In this document: in pieces, positions 31,528 through 43,176 of the stretch
Layout: each line of letters starts with the position of its first letter
Position numbering within the stretch: position 1 is the stretch's first letter
Source: Rahnella aceris
GTDB lineage: Bacteria > Pseudomonadota > Gammaproteobacteria > Enterobacterales > Enterobacteriaceae
Assembly (NCBI RefSeq): GCF_011684115.1
Contig: NZ_JAADJV010000002.1
Span: forward strand, 433,209-497,208
Direction of reading: 5' to 3'
Length of the DNA: 64,000 bases
Notes under the pieces: model-generated
Seen by the model: the letters and a program-made list of their open reading frames with translations, nothing else
Database searches by the model: none
What the model was told of the DNA's origin: nothing
Translations under genes and position numbers: made by a program

Positions 31528-32535
31528 ATGAGTTTGTTGAGTAAACGTCATTTTCTCAGGTTACTGGATTTTACCCCGTCAGAGATTTCGTCACTGCTGA
31601 AACTCTCCGCAGAATTAAAAGCGGCTAAGAAAAACGGCACCGAAAAAGCCCGCCTGCAAGGCAAAAACATCGCGCTCATCTTCGAAAAAGACTCAACCCG
31701 CACCCGATGCTCTTTCGAAGTTGCCGCATACGATCAGGGGGCGAAAGTCACCTATCTCGGCCCAAGCGGCAGCCAGATCGGCCACAAAGAATCGATGAAA
31801 GATACTGCCCGCGTCCTTGGCCGCATGTACGACGGTATTCAGTATCGCGGTTACGGTCAGGATAAAGTGGAAATTCTGGCGCAATATGCCGGCGTCCCCG
31901 TGTGGAATGGCTTAACCAACGAATTCCACCCGACGCAGTTGCTGGCTGACCTGCTGACCATGCAGGAACACCTGCCGGGCCAGCCACTGAAAGGCATGCG
32001 TCTGGCCTATCTGGGCGACACCCGTAACAATATGGGCAATTCGCTGCTGGAAGCCGCCGCATTATGCGGTCTGGATTTGCGCCTTGTCGCACCGTCGGCC
32101 TGCTGGCCGGAAGCAGAACTGGTCGCCACCTGTGAGCACCTGGCGAAAGAAAATGGCGGCAGCATTACCCTGACCGAAGATATTGCGACCGGCGTGAAAG
32201 AGGCTGATTTCCTGTATACCGACGTGTGGGTTTCCATGGGCGAGCCGAAAGAAGTCTGGAAAGAGCGTATTAATTTGCTACGCCCTTATCAGGTCAACAG
32301 CGCGATGCTGGCGCTGACCGGCAATCCGCAGGTGAAATTCCTGCACTGTCTGCCAGCCTTCCATGACGACCAGACCACGCTGGGCAAACAAATGGCGGAA
32401 GAGTATGGCCTGCACGGCGGCATGGAAGTCACCGATGAAGTCTTTGAATCCAGCCACAGCGTAGTATTTGATCAGGCTGAAAACCGTCTGCATACCATCA
32501 AAGCGGTGATGGTTGCCACCCTCGGTAACGACTGA
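31528..32535 (+). CDS. argI: Ornithine carbamoyltransferase, anabolic
   Basis: Makes citrulline from ornithine and carbamoyl phosphate in arginine biosynthesis. The 335-residue enzyme has the carbamoyl-phosphate site STRTR at 56-60, HPTQ near 134 and the ornithine-side HCLPAF near 273. ATG 31528 is preceded by GGAG at 8 bases and starts [15 protein letters not shown]. The ARG boxes upstream mark it as the biosynthetic enzyme. This distinguishes it from the paralogue at 37826-38833 in the arginine deiminase operon. Confidence 0.96.
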   Translation: MSLLSKRHFLRLLDFTPSEISSLLKLSAELKAAKKNGTEKARLQGKNIALIFEKDSTRTRCSFEVAAYDQGAKVTYLGPSGSQIGHKESMKDTARVLGRMYDGIQYRGYGQDKVEILAQYAGVPVWNGLTNEFHPTQLLADLLTMQEHLPGQPLKGMRLAYLGDTRNNMGNSLLEAAALCGLDLRLVAPSACWPEAELVATCEHLAKENGGSITLTEDIATGVKEADFLYTDVWVSMGEPKEVWKERINLLRPYQVNSAMLALTGNPQVKFLHCLPAFHDDQTTLGKQMAEEYGLHGGMEVTDEVFESSHSVVFDQAENRLHTIKAVMVATLGND

Positions 32536-32545
32536 TTTCCCCCGG

Positions 32546-32575
32546 GCGTGCAGTAAGGATACACTTCCTGCACGC
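32546..32575 (+). terminator. Hairpin after argI (possible terminator)
   Basis: GCGTGCAG (32546-32553) pairs with CTGCACGC (32568-32575), 11 bases past the argI stop. No good T run follows, so read-through into the GH13 gene is possible. Confidence 0.45.
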
Positions 32576-32695
32576 TGCAATCTTTACATCGTTTTGCACT
32601 TTATCCCGCCCGTTCCCGCCAGAAGACTGCATTTTCAGCTAACCTTTTTAAAGCGCTTTGGTCAAAAAAACAAAAATGCAGAAGAAGGAACCGAT

Positions 32696-35637
<2,942 letters not shown>

Positions 35638-36858
35638 ATGAAACGGCATTATGTAGGATCCGAAATAGGCCAACTTCGCAGCGTGATGCTTCACCGGCCA
35701 AATTTAAGTTTACAGCGACTCACCCCGTCGAATTGTCAGGAATTATTATTCGATGACGTACTTTCCGTTGAGCGCGCCGGAAAAGAGCATGACGTCTTCA
35801 GTCAGACCTTGCGCCAGCAAGGTGTGGAAGTATTATTGTTCACTGACCTGCTGACGGAAACCCTCGATAACCGCGAGGCCAAAGACTGGCTGCTCAGCCG
35901 GCAAATCTCGGATTACCGGCTTGGGCCACAATTTGCCGAAGAGATTCGTGGCTGGCTGGCCGATCTTCCTCACCGGCAAACGGCCCGGTTTATGAGCGGC
36001 GGATTAACATACAGTGAAATTCCCGATACATTCCATAATATGGTCACAGATACGCATCAGTTAAATGACTTCGTGATTAAGCCTTTACCCAATCATTTAT
36101 TTACCCGTGATACCTCCTGCTGGATATATAACGGCGTGTCAGTTAATCCGATGGCAAAGGAAGCGCGTAAACGGGAAACCAATAATTTACGGGCCATATA
36201 TCGCTGGCACCCGCACTTTACCGATAACGAATTTATTACTTACTTTGGCGACGACGAATTTAATTACGACCACGCCACGCTGGAAGGTGGCGATGTTTTA
36301 GTCATTGGCCGTGGCGCAGTATTAATTGGTTTATCAGAACGCACGACACCGCAGGGTGTGGAGTTCCTCGCGCGTTCACTGTTCAAACATCAGCAAGCCA
36401 CCAAAGTGATTGTGCTGCAATTACCGAAACACCGTTCCTGTATGCACCTTGATACCGTCATGACACATATCGATCTGGACACTTTCTCGGTGTATCCGGA
36501 AGTGGTGCGCGACACCACGTTGTGCTGGACGCTGACCGACAATGGTCACGGTGGCCTGCGTCGCACCGAAGAACCACAGTTCGTGCGGGCAATCGGTAAG
36601 GCGCTGGGCATTGACGACATCAGACTCATCACCACCGGTGGCGACAGTTTTGAAGCCGAACGCGAACAGTGGAATGACGCCAATAACGTCCTGACCGTGC
36701 GTCCCGGCGTGGTCATCGGCTACGAACGTAACACCCGGACTAACGAAAAATACGACAAAGCCGGAATCACCGTTCTCCCCATTCCGGGTGATGAACTGGG
36801 AAGAGGCCGCGGCGGCGCGCGTTGCATGAGCTGCCCGCTTGAACGCGACGACATCTGA
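35638..36858 (+). CDS. arcA: Arginine deiminase
   Basis: Hydrolyses arginine to citrulline and ammonia, first step of the arginine deiminase route. The 406-residue protein shows [12 protein letters not shown], the guanidino-site segments FTRDTSCW and [19 protein letters not shown] with the catalytic His, and the nucleophile Cys396 in [10 protein letters not shown]. The ATG follows AAAAGGGATAAAT. It heads an operon with carbamate kinase, catabolic ornithine carbamoyltransferase, a transporter and an ArgR paralogue. Confidence 0.97.
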   Translation: MKRHYVGSEIGQLRSVMLHRPNLSLQRLTPSNCQELLFDDVLSVERAGKEHDVFSQTLRQQGVEVLLFTDLLTETLDNREAKDWLLSRQISDYRLGPQFAEEIRGWLADLPHRQTARFMSGGLTYSEIPDTFHNMVTDTHQLNDFVIKPLPNHLFTRDTSCWIYNGVSVNPMAKEARKRETNNLRAIYRWHPHFTDNEFITYFGDDEFNYDHATLEGGDVLVIGRGAVLIGLSERTTPQGVEFLARSLFKHQQATKVIVLQLPKHRSCMHLDTVMTHIDLDTFSVYPEVVRDTTLCWTLTDNGHGGLRRTEEPQFVRAIGKALGIDDIRLITTGGDSFEAEREQWNDANNVLTVRPGVVIGYERNTRTNEKYDKAGITVLPIPGDELGRGRGGARCMSCPLERDDI

Positions 36859-36880
36859 TCACCTATACCGGGAAAATTTC

Positions 36881-37792
36881 ATGAACAAACCTGTTCTGGT
36901 TGTCGCCCTCGGCGGCAACGCATTGTTGCGCCGTGGCGAACCGCTCGAAGCCGAACTGCAGCGCAAAAACATCCGTCTGGCGGCCGAAACGCTGGCTGCG
37001 CTATGCCAGAAATGGCGCGTCGTGCTGGTGCACGGCAACGGCCCGCAGGTCGGATTGCTGGCGCTGCAAAACAGCGCTTATCCGGCAGTCGCGCCCTACC
37101 CGCTCGATATTCTGGTGGCACAAACACAGGGGATGATCGGCTATCTGTTGCAACAGGCGTTGAAAAATTGTCTGCCTGAGAGTCGCGTCTGCACCCTGCT
37201 GACGCAGGTGGAAGTCAGCCTGCTCGATCCGGCATTTGATAAGCCGACGAAATACATCGGTCCGGTTTATACGCAGGCGCAGTCGGAAAATCTGGCCGCC
37301 GAAAAAGGCTGGGCGATGAAAGCCGACGGGCAGCATTTCCGTCGCGTGGTCGCCTCTCCTCAACCGCAGCGCATCCTCGAGATTGATGCCATCCGTGACT
37401 TGCTGGAAAAGCACTATCTGGTCATCTGTAACGGCGGCGGCGGTGTGCCGGTTCATCAGACCGCCGACGGGCTGGCAGGCGCAGAGGCCGTCATCGACAA
37501 AGACCTTTCGGCGGCGCTGCTGGCGCGTCAGTTACAGGCCGACGCGCTGCTGATCCTGACCGATGCCGATGCGGTGTACCTCGGCTGGGGCACGCCGGAG
37601 CAGCGCCCGCTGCATCAAATCACTACACGGGATCTCGCCGGTATGACCTTCGACGCCGGATCCATGGGGCCGAAAGTCAGTGCCGCCTGCCAGTTTGTCG
37701 ACGCCTGCCACGGGCTGGCGGGGATCGGCGCACTGGAAGAGGGTGAAGCCATTCTGGCCGGTCTGAAAGGCACCTGTATCCGCGCGGAATAA
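36881..37792 (+). CDS. arcC: Carbamate kinase
   Basis: Uses carbamoyl phosphate and ADP to give ATP, ammonia and CO2, the energy-yielding end of the pathway. The 303-residue product has the N-terminal VALGGNALL loop, LVHGNGPQVG and the AVIDKDLSAALLARQL segment of the amino-acid-kinase fold. ATG 36881 lies 22 bases after the arcA stop with CGGGAAAA as ribosome site. An open frame from 36839 overlapping arcA is rejected. Confidence 0.96.
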   Translation: MNKPVLVVALGGNALLRRGEPLEAELQRKNIRLAAETLAALCQKWRVVLVHGNGPQVGLLALQNSAYPAVAPYPLDILVAQTQGMIGYLLQQALKNCLPESRVCTLLTQVEVSLLDPAFDKPTKYIGPVYTQAQSENLAAEKGWAMKADGQHFRRVVASPQPQRILEIDAIRDLLEKHYLVICNGGGGVPVHQTADGLAGAEAVIDKDLSAALLARQLQADALLILTDADAVYLGWGTPEQRPLHQITTRDLAGMTFDAGSMGPKVSAACQFVDACHGLAGIGALEEGEAILAGLKGTCIRAE

Positions 37793-37825
37793 CCCGCCCT
37801 CACTTGATTATTTCAGGATGATGTT

Positions 37826-38833
37826 ATGACTACCACATTGAAAAACCGTCATTTTCTTAAACTTCTTGATTTCACACCGGAAGAAATTCAGCAACTGATC
37901 ACCCTGGCGCTGACGCTTAAAGACGATAAGCAAACGGGTCAGGAACGCCCTTGTCTGCGCGGAAAAAATATCGCGCTGATTTTTGAGAAAACCTCTACCC
38001 GCACCCGCTGTGCGTTTGAAGTCGCCGCGTTTGATCAGGGCGCACACGTGACTTATCTCGGCCCTGGCGGCAGCCAGATCGGACACAAGGAATCCATGAA
38101 AGACACCGCCCGCGTGCTGGGGCGAATGTATGACGGCATCGAATACCGGGGTTTTGCACAAAAGACGGTGGAAGAACTGGCGGAATTCTCCGGCGTACCG
38201 GTGTGGAACGGGCTGACCGACGAGTTTCATCCGACCCAAATCCTTGCCGACCTGATGACCATGCTTGAACACTCGCCGGGTAAAAAACTCAGTCAGATCA
38301 GCTTCGCTTATCTGGGCGATGCCCGAAATAATATGGGTAATTCCCTGATGGTCGGGGCCGCAAAAATGGGAATGGATATCCGTCTGATCGCGCCAAAATC
38401 CTTCTGGCCGGAAGAGACACTGGTCGCGACCTGCTGCGATATCGCCCGCACTACCGGCGCAAGGATCCTGCTGACAGAGCACGTTGATGAAGGCGTACAG
38501 GGCGTCGATTTTCTTTACACCGATGTCTGGGTGTCAATGGGCGAAGCCAAAACCGCCTGGGCAGAACGTATCAGTCTGATGACCCCGTATCAGGTTAATG
38601 CGGCGGTGCTTAACGCTACCGGCAATCCTGACGTCAAATTCATGCACTGCCTGCCCGCCTTCCATAACGAAGAAACCACCCTCGGCAAAGAACTGGAAAT
38701 CGCTTACGGCATGAAAGGGCTGGAAGTGACGGATGACGTTTTTGAGTCTCCGCATTCCATCGTTTTTGATGAAGCCGAAAACCGTATGCACACCATAAAA
38801 GCGGTCATGGTCGCCACCCTTGGCGATGACTAA
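37826..38833 (+). CDS. arcB: Ornithine carbamoyltransferase, catabolic
   Basis: Converts citrulline and phosphate to ornithine and carbamoyl phosphate in the deiminase pathway. It is a 335-residue paralogue of argI in this window with the same motifs ([25 protein letters not shown]). The catabolic role is assigned from position between arcC and the transporter and from the absence of ARG boxes before it. The stop is followed by a terminator-like hairpin before the transporter gene. Confidence 0.93.
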   Translation: MTTTLKNRHFLKLLDFTPEEIQQLITLALTLKDDKQTGQERPCLRGKNIALIFEKTSTRTRCAFEVAAFDQGAHVTYLGPGGSQIGHKESMKDTARVLGRMYDGIEYRGFAQKTVEELAEFSGVPVWNGLTDEFHPTQILADLMTMLEHSPGKKLSQISFAYLGDARNNMGNSLMVGAAKMGMDIRLIAPKSFWPEETLVATCCDIARTTGARILLTEHVDEGVQGVDFLYTDVWVSMGEAKTAWAERISLMTPYQVNAAVLNATGNPDVKFMHCLPAFHNEETTLGKELEIAYGMKGLEVTDDVFESPHSIVFDEAENRMHTIKAVMVATLGDD

Positions 38834-38840
38834 GCCCCTT

Positions 38841-38872
38841 GCGTGAAGGCGTTTTGCCTTCACGCTTTTTTT
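38841..38872 (+). terminator. Intra-operon terminator between arcB and the arcD-like gene
   Basis: GCGTGAAGGC (38841-38850) pairs perfectly with GCCTTCACGC (38856-38865) around GTTTT, followed by seven T. The AAGGA ribosome site of the transporter gene starts at the next base (38873). The hairpin probably lowers transporter expression relative to arcABC and may protect the upstream message. Confidence 0.85.
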
Positions 38873-38885
38873 AAGGATTACGTTT

Positions 38886-40289
38886 ATGCGTACATTCAAA
38901 TTCCCTTCTGCCTACACCATTTTGTTTGTGCTTATCGCGCTGGTTGCGGGCCTGAGCTGGATTATCCCCGCCGGTCAGTACGACATGGCGATGAATGTCG
39001 GGCTGGGTAAAGAAGTTCCCGTCTCAGGCACCTATCACGCCGTTACCGGCAATCCGCAGGGGCTGGTGGATATTTTCCTCGCGCCCATTGATGGCCTGTA
39101 CAACCACACCACCGGCCAGGCTGGCGCAATTGATGTCGCTTTATTTATTCTGATCATCGGCGGTTTTCTGGGCATCGTCACCAAAACCGGGGCAATCGAC
39201 GCCGGAATTGAACGGGTGACTGTCCGGCTTAAGGGCAAAGAAGAATGGATGATCCCGATCCTGATGGCACTGTTCGCCGCCGGTGGCACCATTTACGGCA
39301 TGGCCGAAGAGTCATTGCCATTTTACACCCTTCTGGTACCGGTGATGATGGCGGCCCGTTTCGACCCGCTGGTCGCGGCGGCTACCGTACTGCTGGGCGC
39401 CGGGATTGGCACGCTCGGCTCAACGATCAATCCTTTTGCGACGGTGATTGCCGCCAATGCTGCCGGGATCCCCTTCACCCACGGGATCGGCCTGCGCGTG
39501 GCGATTCTGATCGTCGGCTGGCTGATCTGCGTGATCTGGGTGATGCGCTATGCCCGTAAAGTGCGCCGCGATCCCTCGCTTTCTGTTGTGGCTGATCAGT
39601 GGGACAGCAACCGCGCCCACTTTCTCGGTAACCGCAGCGATGAACTGCTGCCCTTTACCGGCGTACGTAAAATCATTCTGCTGATCTTCGCGCTGGCTTT
39701 TGTGGTGATGATTTATGGCGTATCGGTAAAAGGCTGGTGGATGGGGGAAATCTCCGGCGTTTTCCTGGCTGCGGCGATCCTGGTGGGGCTGATTGCCCGC
39801 ATGAGTGAGGAAGAACTGACCTCGACATTCATTGATGGCGCACGCGACCTGCTCGGCGTGGCACTGATCATCGGCATTGCCCGTGGCATCGTGGTGATCA
39901 TGGACAACGGCATGATCACCCACACCATTTTGCACAGCGCAGAAGGCATCGTTTCCGGATTATCCAGCGTGATTTTCATTAACGTCATGTTCCTGCTCGA
40001 AGTGGTGCTGTCGTTTCTGGTGCCCTCTTCATCCGGTCTGGCGGTGATGACCATGCCGATTATGGCGCCTCTCGCCGATTTCGCCCACGTCGGGCGTGAA
40101 CTGGTGGTGACCGCTTATCAGTCGGCATCGGGGCTGGTGAATCTGGTCACGCCGACCTCCGCCGTCGTCATGGGCGGTCTGGCCATCGCGCGGGTGCCCT
40201 ATGTCCGCTGGCTGAAATGGGTCGCACCTTTGATGGGAATTTTACTGGTATTGCTGATGTTCGCGCTAAGTCTCGGTTCTTTGGTTTAA
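38886..40289 (+). CDS. arcD: YfcC-family transporter, probable arginine/ornithine exchanger (ArcD role)
   Basis: A polytopic inner-membrane protein of 467 residues with about 11-12 membrane segments. It shows the YfcC/DcuC-type motifs GGTIYGMAEESLPFY, GAGIGTLGSTINPFATVIA and LVPSSSGLAVMTMPIMAPL. The classic ArcD antiporter belongs to another family (APC). In enteric arginine deiminase operons a YfcC-type protein occupies this slot, so arginine uptake with ornithine release is inferred from context. The symbol reflects role rather than homology to classical ArcD. Confidence 0.8.
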   Translation: MRTFKFPSAYTILFVLIALVAGLSWIIPAGQYDMAMNVGLGKEVPVSGTYHAVTGNPQGLVDIFLAPIDGLYNHTTGQAGAIDVALFILIIGGFLGIVTKTGAIDAGIERVTVRLKGKEEWMIPILMALFAAGGTIYGMAEESLPFYTLLVPVMMAARFDPLVAAATVLLGAGIGTLGSTINPFATVIAANAAGIPFTHGIGLRVAILIVGWLICVIWVMRYARKVRRDPSLSVVADQWDSNRAHFLGNRSDELLPFTGVRKIILLIFALAFVVMIYGVSVKGWWMGEISGVFLAAAILVGLIARMSEEELTSTFIDGARDLLGVALIIGIARGIVVIMDNGMITHTILHSAEGIVSGLSSVIFINVMFLLEVVLSFLVPSSSGLAVMTMPIMAPLADFAHVGRELVVTAYQSASGLVNLVTPTSAVVMGGLAIARVPYVRWLKWVAPLMGILLVLLMFALSLGSLV

Positions 40290-40350
40290 CTCTTTGTAGA
40301 AAATGATTTTTTTGCCATGTTGACGTCCTTTATTTACCGGGAACATAACC

Positions 40351-40857
40351 ATGAAAAGAACGTTGTCTACACTTGAAAAAGAACACCAGCAACTGATCCT
40401 CTGCCATCAGCTTATTGCCAGCCGGAGTTTTTCATCACAGGAAGAACTGCGTGTGGAATTCCAGCGGGCGGGATACCGCAACATCGGCCAGTCCACCATT
40501 TCTCAATTGCTGAAAATACTGGGCGTCGTGAAGGTACAGAATGCTAAAGGCAAAAAGATTTACGCCCTGAATGAGCAATCTCAGCTTATCCCTGATGCCC
40601 TGAGGCCAGTGAGTGAAATGGTCACCGATGTGGATCACAACCCTCAATTTGTCGTGGTACATGTCATGCCGGGCTATGGCCGCGCCGTGGGGCGGATTAT
40701 CGATCAACACCGGTTGCCGGAGGTGCTCGGCGTGATCGCATCGAGTACTTCCGTGCTGGTTGCGCCACGGGAAATGACAGAGCTGGACAGAGTTTGCAGG
40801 ATAATCAGGCGAATACTGGCGATAAAGGAAAACCACGGCAGCAACCGTTTGCCTTAG
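40351..40857 (+). CDS. ArgR-family regulator (paralogue of arginine deiminase operon)
   Basis: A 168-residue ArgR-type protein. The N-terminal winged HTH includes SSQEELRVEFQRAGYRNIGQSTISQLLKILGVVKV. The C-terminal hexamerisation and arginine-binding domain includes VVVHVMPGYGRAVGRIIDQ and VLGVIASSTSVLVAP. It differs from housekeeping ArgR in the recognition helix (GQSTISQLL rather than a NQSTVSR type). As last gene of the arc operon it probably tunes arcABCD in response to arginine. The housekeeping argR is not in this window. Confidence 0.88.
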   Translation: MKRTLSTLEKEHQQLILCHQLIASRSFSSQEELRVEFQRAGYRNIGQSTISQLLKILGVVKVQNAKGKKIYALNEQSQLIPDALRPVSEMVTDVDHNPQFVVVHVMPGYGRAVGRIIDQHRLPEVLGVIASSTSVLVAPREMTELDRVCRIIRRILAIKENHGSNRLP

Positions 40858-40870
40858 GCCATTTTTCCGC

Positions 40871-40898
40871 TTGATGTCGTCAATGACCCGCGTATAAT
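40871..40898 (+). promoter_or_regulatory. pyrBI promoter
   Basis: TTGATG (40871-40876), a 16-bp spacer and a perfect TATAAT (40893-40898). It directly precedes the leader peptide. Confidence 0.8.
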
Positions 40899-40923
40899 GC
40901 GCCACAATTTGTCGGGAGAACCC

Positions 40924-41037
40924 ATGAACAATCGCCAGGTTTTGTGCTCAGATGATCGACCAAACACCGTGCCATCAGGCAGCCCGCTGCCGTTGTTCTT
41001 CCGTGGTATTACCGTTTTACTGAAAGCCCCTCATTGA
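40924..41037 (+). CDS. pyrL: pyrBI leader peptide
   Basis: A 37-codon frame with a good CGGGAGAA ribosome site, MNNRQVLCSDDRPNTVP at its start and LPLFFRGITVLLKAPH at its end. Its stop codon lies inside the terminator stem (41036-41044), as needed for UTP-sensing attenuation. When UTP is scarce, polymerase pauses in the U-rich stretch, the ribosome catches up and blocks the hairpin. The peptide sequence differs from E. coli PyrL, as expected because only its position matters. It is too short for standard gene finding. Confidence 0.8.
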   Translation: MNNRQVLCSDDRPNTVPSGSPLPLFFRGITVLLKAPH

Positions 41038-41050
41038 GGGGCTTTTTTTT
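41024..41050 (+). terminator. pyrBI attenuator
   Basis: AAGCCCCTC (41024-41032) pairs with GAGGGGCTT (41036-41044) around ATT, followed by T to 41050. It overlaps the last codons and stop of the leader peptide and lies 57 bases before pyrB. Confidence 0.92.
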
Positions 41051-41106
41051 GTCCGGAATTTGAGCGCCACACTTTTTTACGCGTAAAGAACAGGAGAATG
41101 ACGACT

Positions 41107-42042
41107 ATGGCCAATCCGCTGTATCAGAAAGACATCATTTCTATCAACGATCTCAGCCGCGAAGAGCTGGAACTGGTACTGGATACCGCTGCCAGCCTGA
41201 AAGCCAACCCGCAGCCTGAATTGCTGAAACACAAAGTGATCGCCAGTTGTTTCTTCGAAGCCTCAACCCGCACACGTCTGTCATTTGAAACGTCGATGCA
41301 TCGTCTGGGCGCCTCGGTGGTGGGTTTCTCCGACAGCAGCAACACCTCGCTCGGCAAAAAAGGCGAAACGCTGGCCGATACCATTTCGGTCATCAGCACC
41401 TACGTTGATGCGATTGTGATGCGCCATCCGCAGGAAGGCGCGGCGCGTCTGGCGACCGAATTCTCCGGCGGTATTCCGGTGCTCAACGCAGGCGACGGAG
41501 CGAACCAGCATCCGACGCAAACCCTGCTGGATTTGTTCACCATTCAGGAAACTCAGGGCCGTCTCGACAACATTAAAATCGCCATGGTCGGCGACCTGAA
41601 ATATGGCCGCACGGTACATTCCCTGGCACAGGCACTGGCGAAATTTAACGGCAACCGCTTCTACTTTATCGCGCCGGACGCGCTGGCGATGCCGGGGTAT
41701 ATCCTGACGTTGCTGGAAGAGAAAGGCATCGAATACAGCCTGCACAGCAGCATTGATGAAGTGGTGTCTGAAATCGATATTCTGTACATGACCCGCGTGC
41801 AAAAAGAGCGTCTGGATCCATCGGAATACGCCAACGTGAAAGCACAGTTTGTCCTGCGGGCTGCCGATCTGACCCATGCTCAGCCGCACCTGAAAGTGCT
41901 TCACCCGCTGCCGCGTATCGATGAAATCACGCCGGATGTGGATAAAACGCCATATGCCTGGTATTTCCAGCAGGCCGGTAACGGAATTTTTGCGCGTCAG
42001 GCTTTGCTGGCGCTGGTTCTGAACGCAGACACTGCACAGTAA
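41107..42042 (+). CDS. pyrB: Aspartate carbamoyltransferase catalytic subunit
   Basis: Condenses aspartate and carbamoyl phosphate, the committed step of pyrimidine synthesis. The 311-residue product is nearly collinear with E. coli PyrB: MANPLYQK, the STRTR carbamoyl-phosphate site near 53, [10 protein letters not shown] near 134 and HPLPRIDEI near 265. ATG 41107 is chosen because AGGAG is ten bases before it and the length matches. An ATG at 41098 is too near the ribosome site. It is followed by pyrI after 19 bases. Confidence 0.98.
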   Translation: MANPLYQKDIISINDLSREELELVLDTAASLKANPQPELLKHKVIASCFFEASTRTRLSFETSMHRLGASVVGFSDSSNTSLGKKGETLADTISVISTYVDAIVMRHPQEGAARLATEFSGGIPVLNAGDGANQHPTQTLLDLFTIQETQGRLDNIKIAMVGDLKYGRTVHSLAQALAKFNGNRFYFIAPDALAMPGYILTLLEEKGIEYSLHSSIDEVVSEIDILYMTRVQKERLDPSEYANVKAQFVLRAADLTHAQPHLKVLHPLPRIDEITPDVDKTPYAWYFQQAGNGIFARQALLALVLNADTAQ

Positions 42043-42061
42043 ACTTGAGGAGAAAACGATT

Positions 42062-42526
42062 ATGACGCACGACAATAAACTTCAGGTTGAAGCGATCAAA
42101 TGCGGTACGGTCATCGACCATATTCCGGCACAGGTCGGATTTAAATTACTGTCGCTGTTCAAGTTTACCCAGACGGAACAACGTGTGACGGTCGGCCTGA
42201 ACCTGCCTTCCGGCGAGCTGGGCCGCAAAGACATCATCAAAATTGAAAACACCTTTCTGACCGACGAACAGGTCAATCAGCTGGCGGTGTATGCCCCGCG
42301 CGCGACGGTGAACCGCATCGACAATTACGACGTGGTGAAAAAGCTGATGCCGACGCTGCCGGACCGGATTGTCGGCGTACTGCGCTGCCCGAACGGCAAC
42401 TGCATCAGCCGTTTTGAACCGGTGGACTCCAGCTTTGCGGTGAAACAGCGCGCAGACGGCGTGCACCTGAAATGCAAATACTGCGAAAAAGAGTTTGAGC
42501 ATCAGGTGGTGCTCAATAACGACTGA
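42062..42526 (+). CDS. pyrI: Aspartate carbamoyltransferase regulatory subunit
   Basis: Binds CTP and ATP and assembles with PyrB into the allosteric c6r6 holoenzyme. It has 154 residues. The N-terminal nucleotide-binding domain starts [18 protein letters not shown]. The four zinc cysteines are in CPNGNC and CKYC at the C-terminal interface. A TTGAGGAGAAAACG ribosome site precedes the ATG. Confidence 0.98.
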   Translation: MTHDNKLQVEAIKCGTVIDHIPAQVGFKLLSLFKFTQTEQRVTVGLNLPSGELGRKDIIKIENTFLTDEQVNQLAVYAPRATVNRIDNYDVVKKLMPTLPDRIVGVLRCPNGNCISRFEPVDSSFAVKQRADGVHLKCKYCEKEFEHQVVLNND

Positions 42527-42537
42527 GCCTTTATACT

Positions 42538-42559
42538 GGGGAACAATTTCTTGTTCCCC
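42538..42559 (+). terminator. Hairpin between pyrI and ridA
   Basis: GGGGAACAA (42538-42546) pairs with TTGTTCCCC (42551-42559) around TTTC. Only two T follow, so it is a partial terminator or an mRNA-stabilising element between pyrBI and ridA. Confidence 0.6.
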
Positions 42560-42581
42560 TTAACGCAAATCAGGAGACATT

Positions 42582-42968
42582 ATGTCCCGCGAAATCAGCA
42601 CTGAAAACGCCCCTGCCGCTATCGGTCCTTATGTTCAGGGCGTGGATCTGGGCAGTATGATCATCACTTCCGGCCAGATCCCAGTGGATCCTAAAACCGG
42701 CTCTGTGGCTGACGACATTTCTGCACAAACGCGCCAGTCACTGGAAAACGTACAGGCGATCGTTGAAGCCGCTGGCCTGAAAGTGTCAGATATTGTGAAA
42801 ACCACCGTTTTCGTGAAAGATCTGAATGACTTCGCCACCGTTAACGCCACGTATGAAGCCTTCTTCACCGAGCACAACGCGCCATTCCCGGCCCGTTCTT
42901 GCGTTGAAGTCGCCCGTCTGCCAAAAGACGTAAAAATCGAAATCGAAGCCATCGCCGTCCGCCGTTAA
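42582..42968 (+). CDS. ridA: Enamine/imine deaminase RidA
   Basis: A small trimeric YjgF/YER057c/UK114 enzyme of 128 residues that hydrolyses reactive 2-aminoacrylate. The catalytic Arg is in PARSCVEVARLPKD near residue 105. The CAGGAGACATT ribosome site and the position after pyrI match E. coli. It ends at a strong terminator. Confidence 0.96.
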   Translation: MSREISTENAPAAIGPYVQGVDLGSMIITSGQIPVDPKTGSVADDISAQTRQSLENVQAIVEAAGLKVSDIVKTTVFVKDLNDFATVNATYEAFFTEHNAPFPARSCVEVARLPKDVKIEIEAIAVRR

Positions 42969-42988
42969 TTCGCGTCAGTGATGCACCA

Positions 42989-43013
42989 GACCAGCCTGCG
43001 GGCTGGTTTTTTT
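42989..43013 (+). terminator. Terminator after ridA
   Basis: ACCAGCC (42989-42995) pairs with GGCTGGT (43000-43006) around TGCG, with T running to 43013. It isolates the next operon. Confidence 0.9.
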
Positions 43014-43103
43014 TGCCCCATTTTCAGGCAAACAAACTTCTCCTCGCCCTATAATTAAGCAGACCGGCCCCTTTTCCCCTGATTTTCAGCCCGTTTTGCA
43101 CGC

Positions 43104-43118
43104 TGGCACACTTTATGC
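43104..43118 (+). promoter_or_regulatory. Sigma-54-type (-24/-12) promoter of the Anbu operon
   Basis: TGGCAC, five bases, then ATGC (43115-43118) matches the TGGCAC-N5-TTGC consensus at all but one position with exact spacing. The expected start is near 43130, 47 bases before the first ATG (43177). A TGCACCA half-site resembling an NtrC box lies at 42981-42987, a typical enhancer distance, but its partner half is missing. Nitrogen-limitation control is an inference. Confidence 0.65.
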
Positions 43119-43176
43119 CTGATCTTCATTGTTATTGAACGATTCAATTGCAGCCTGTCCAGTTTGTGAGGTGATG

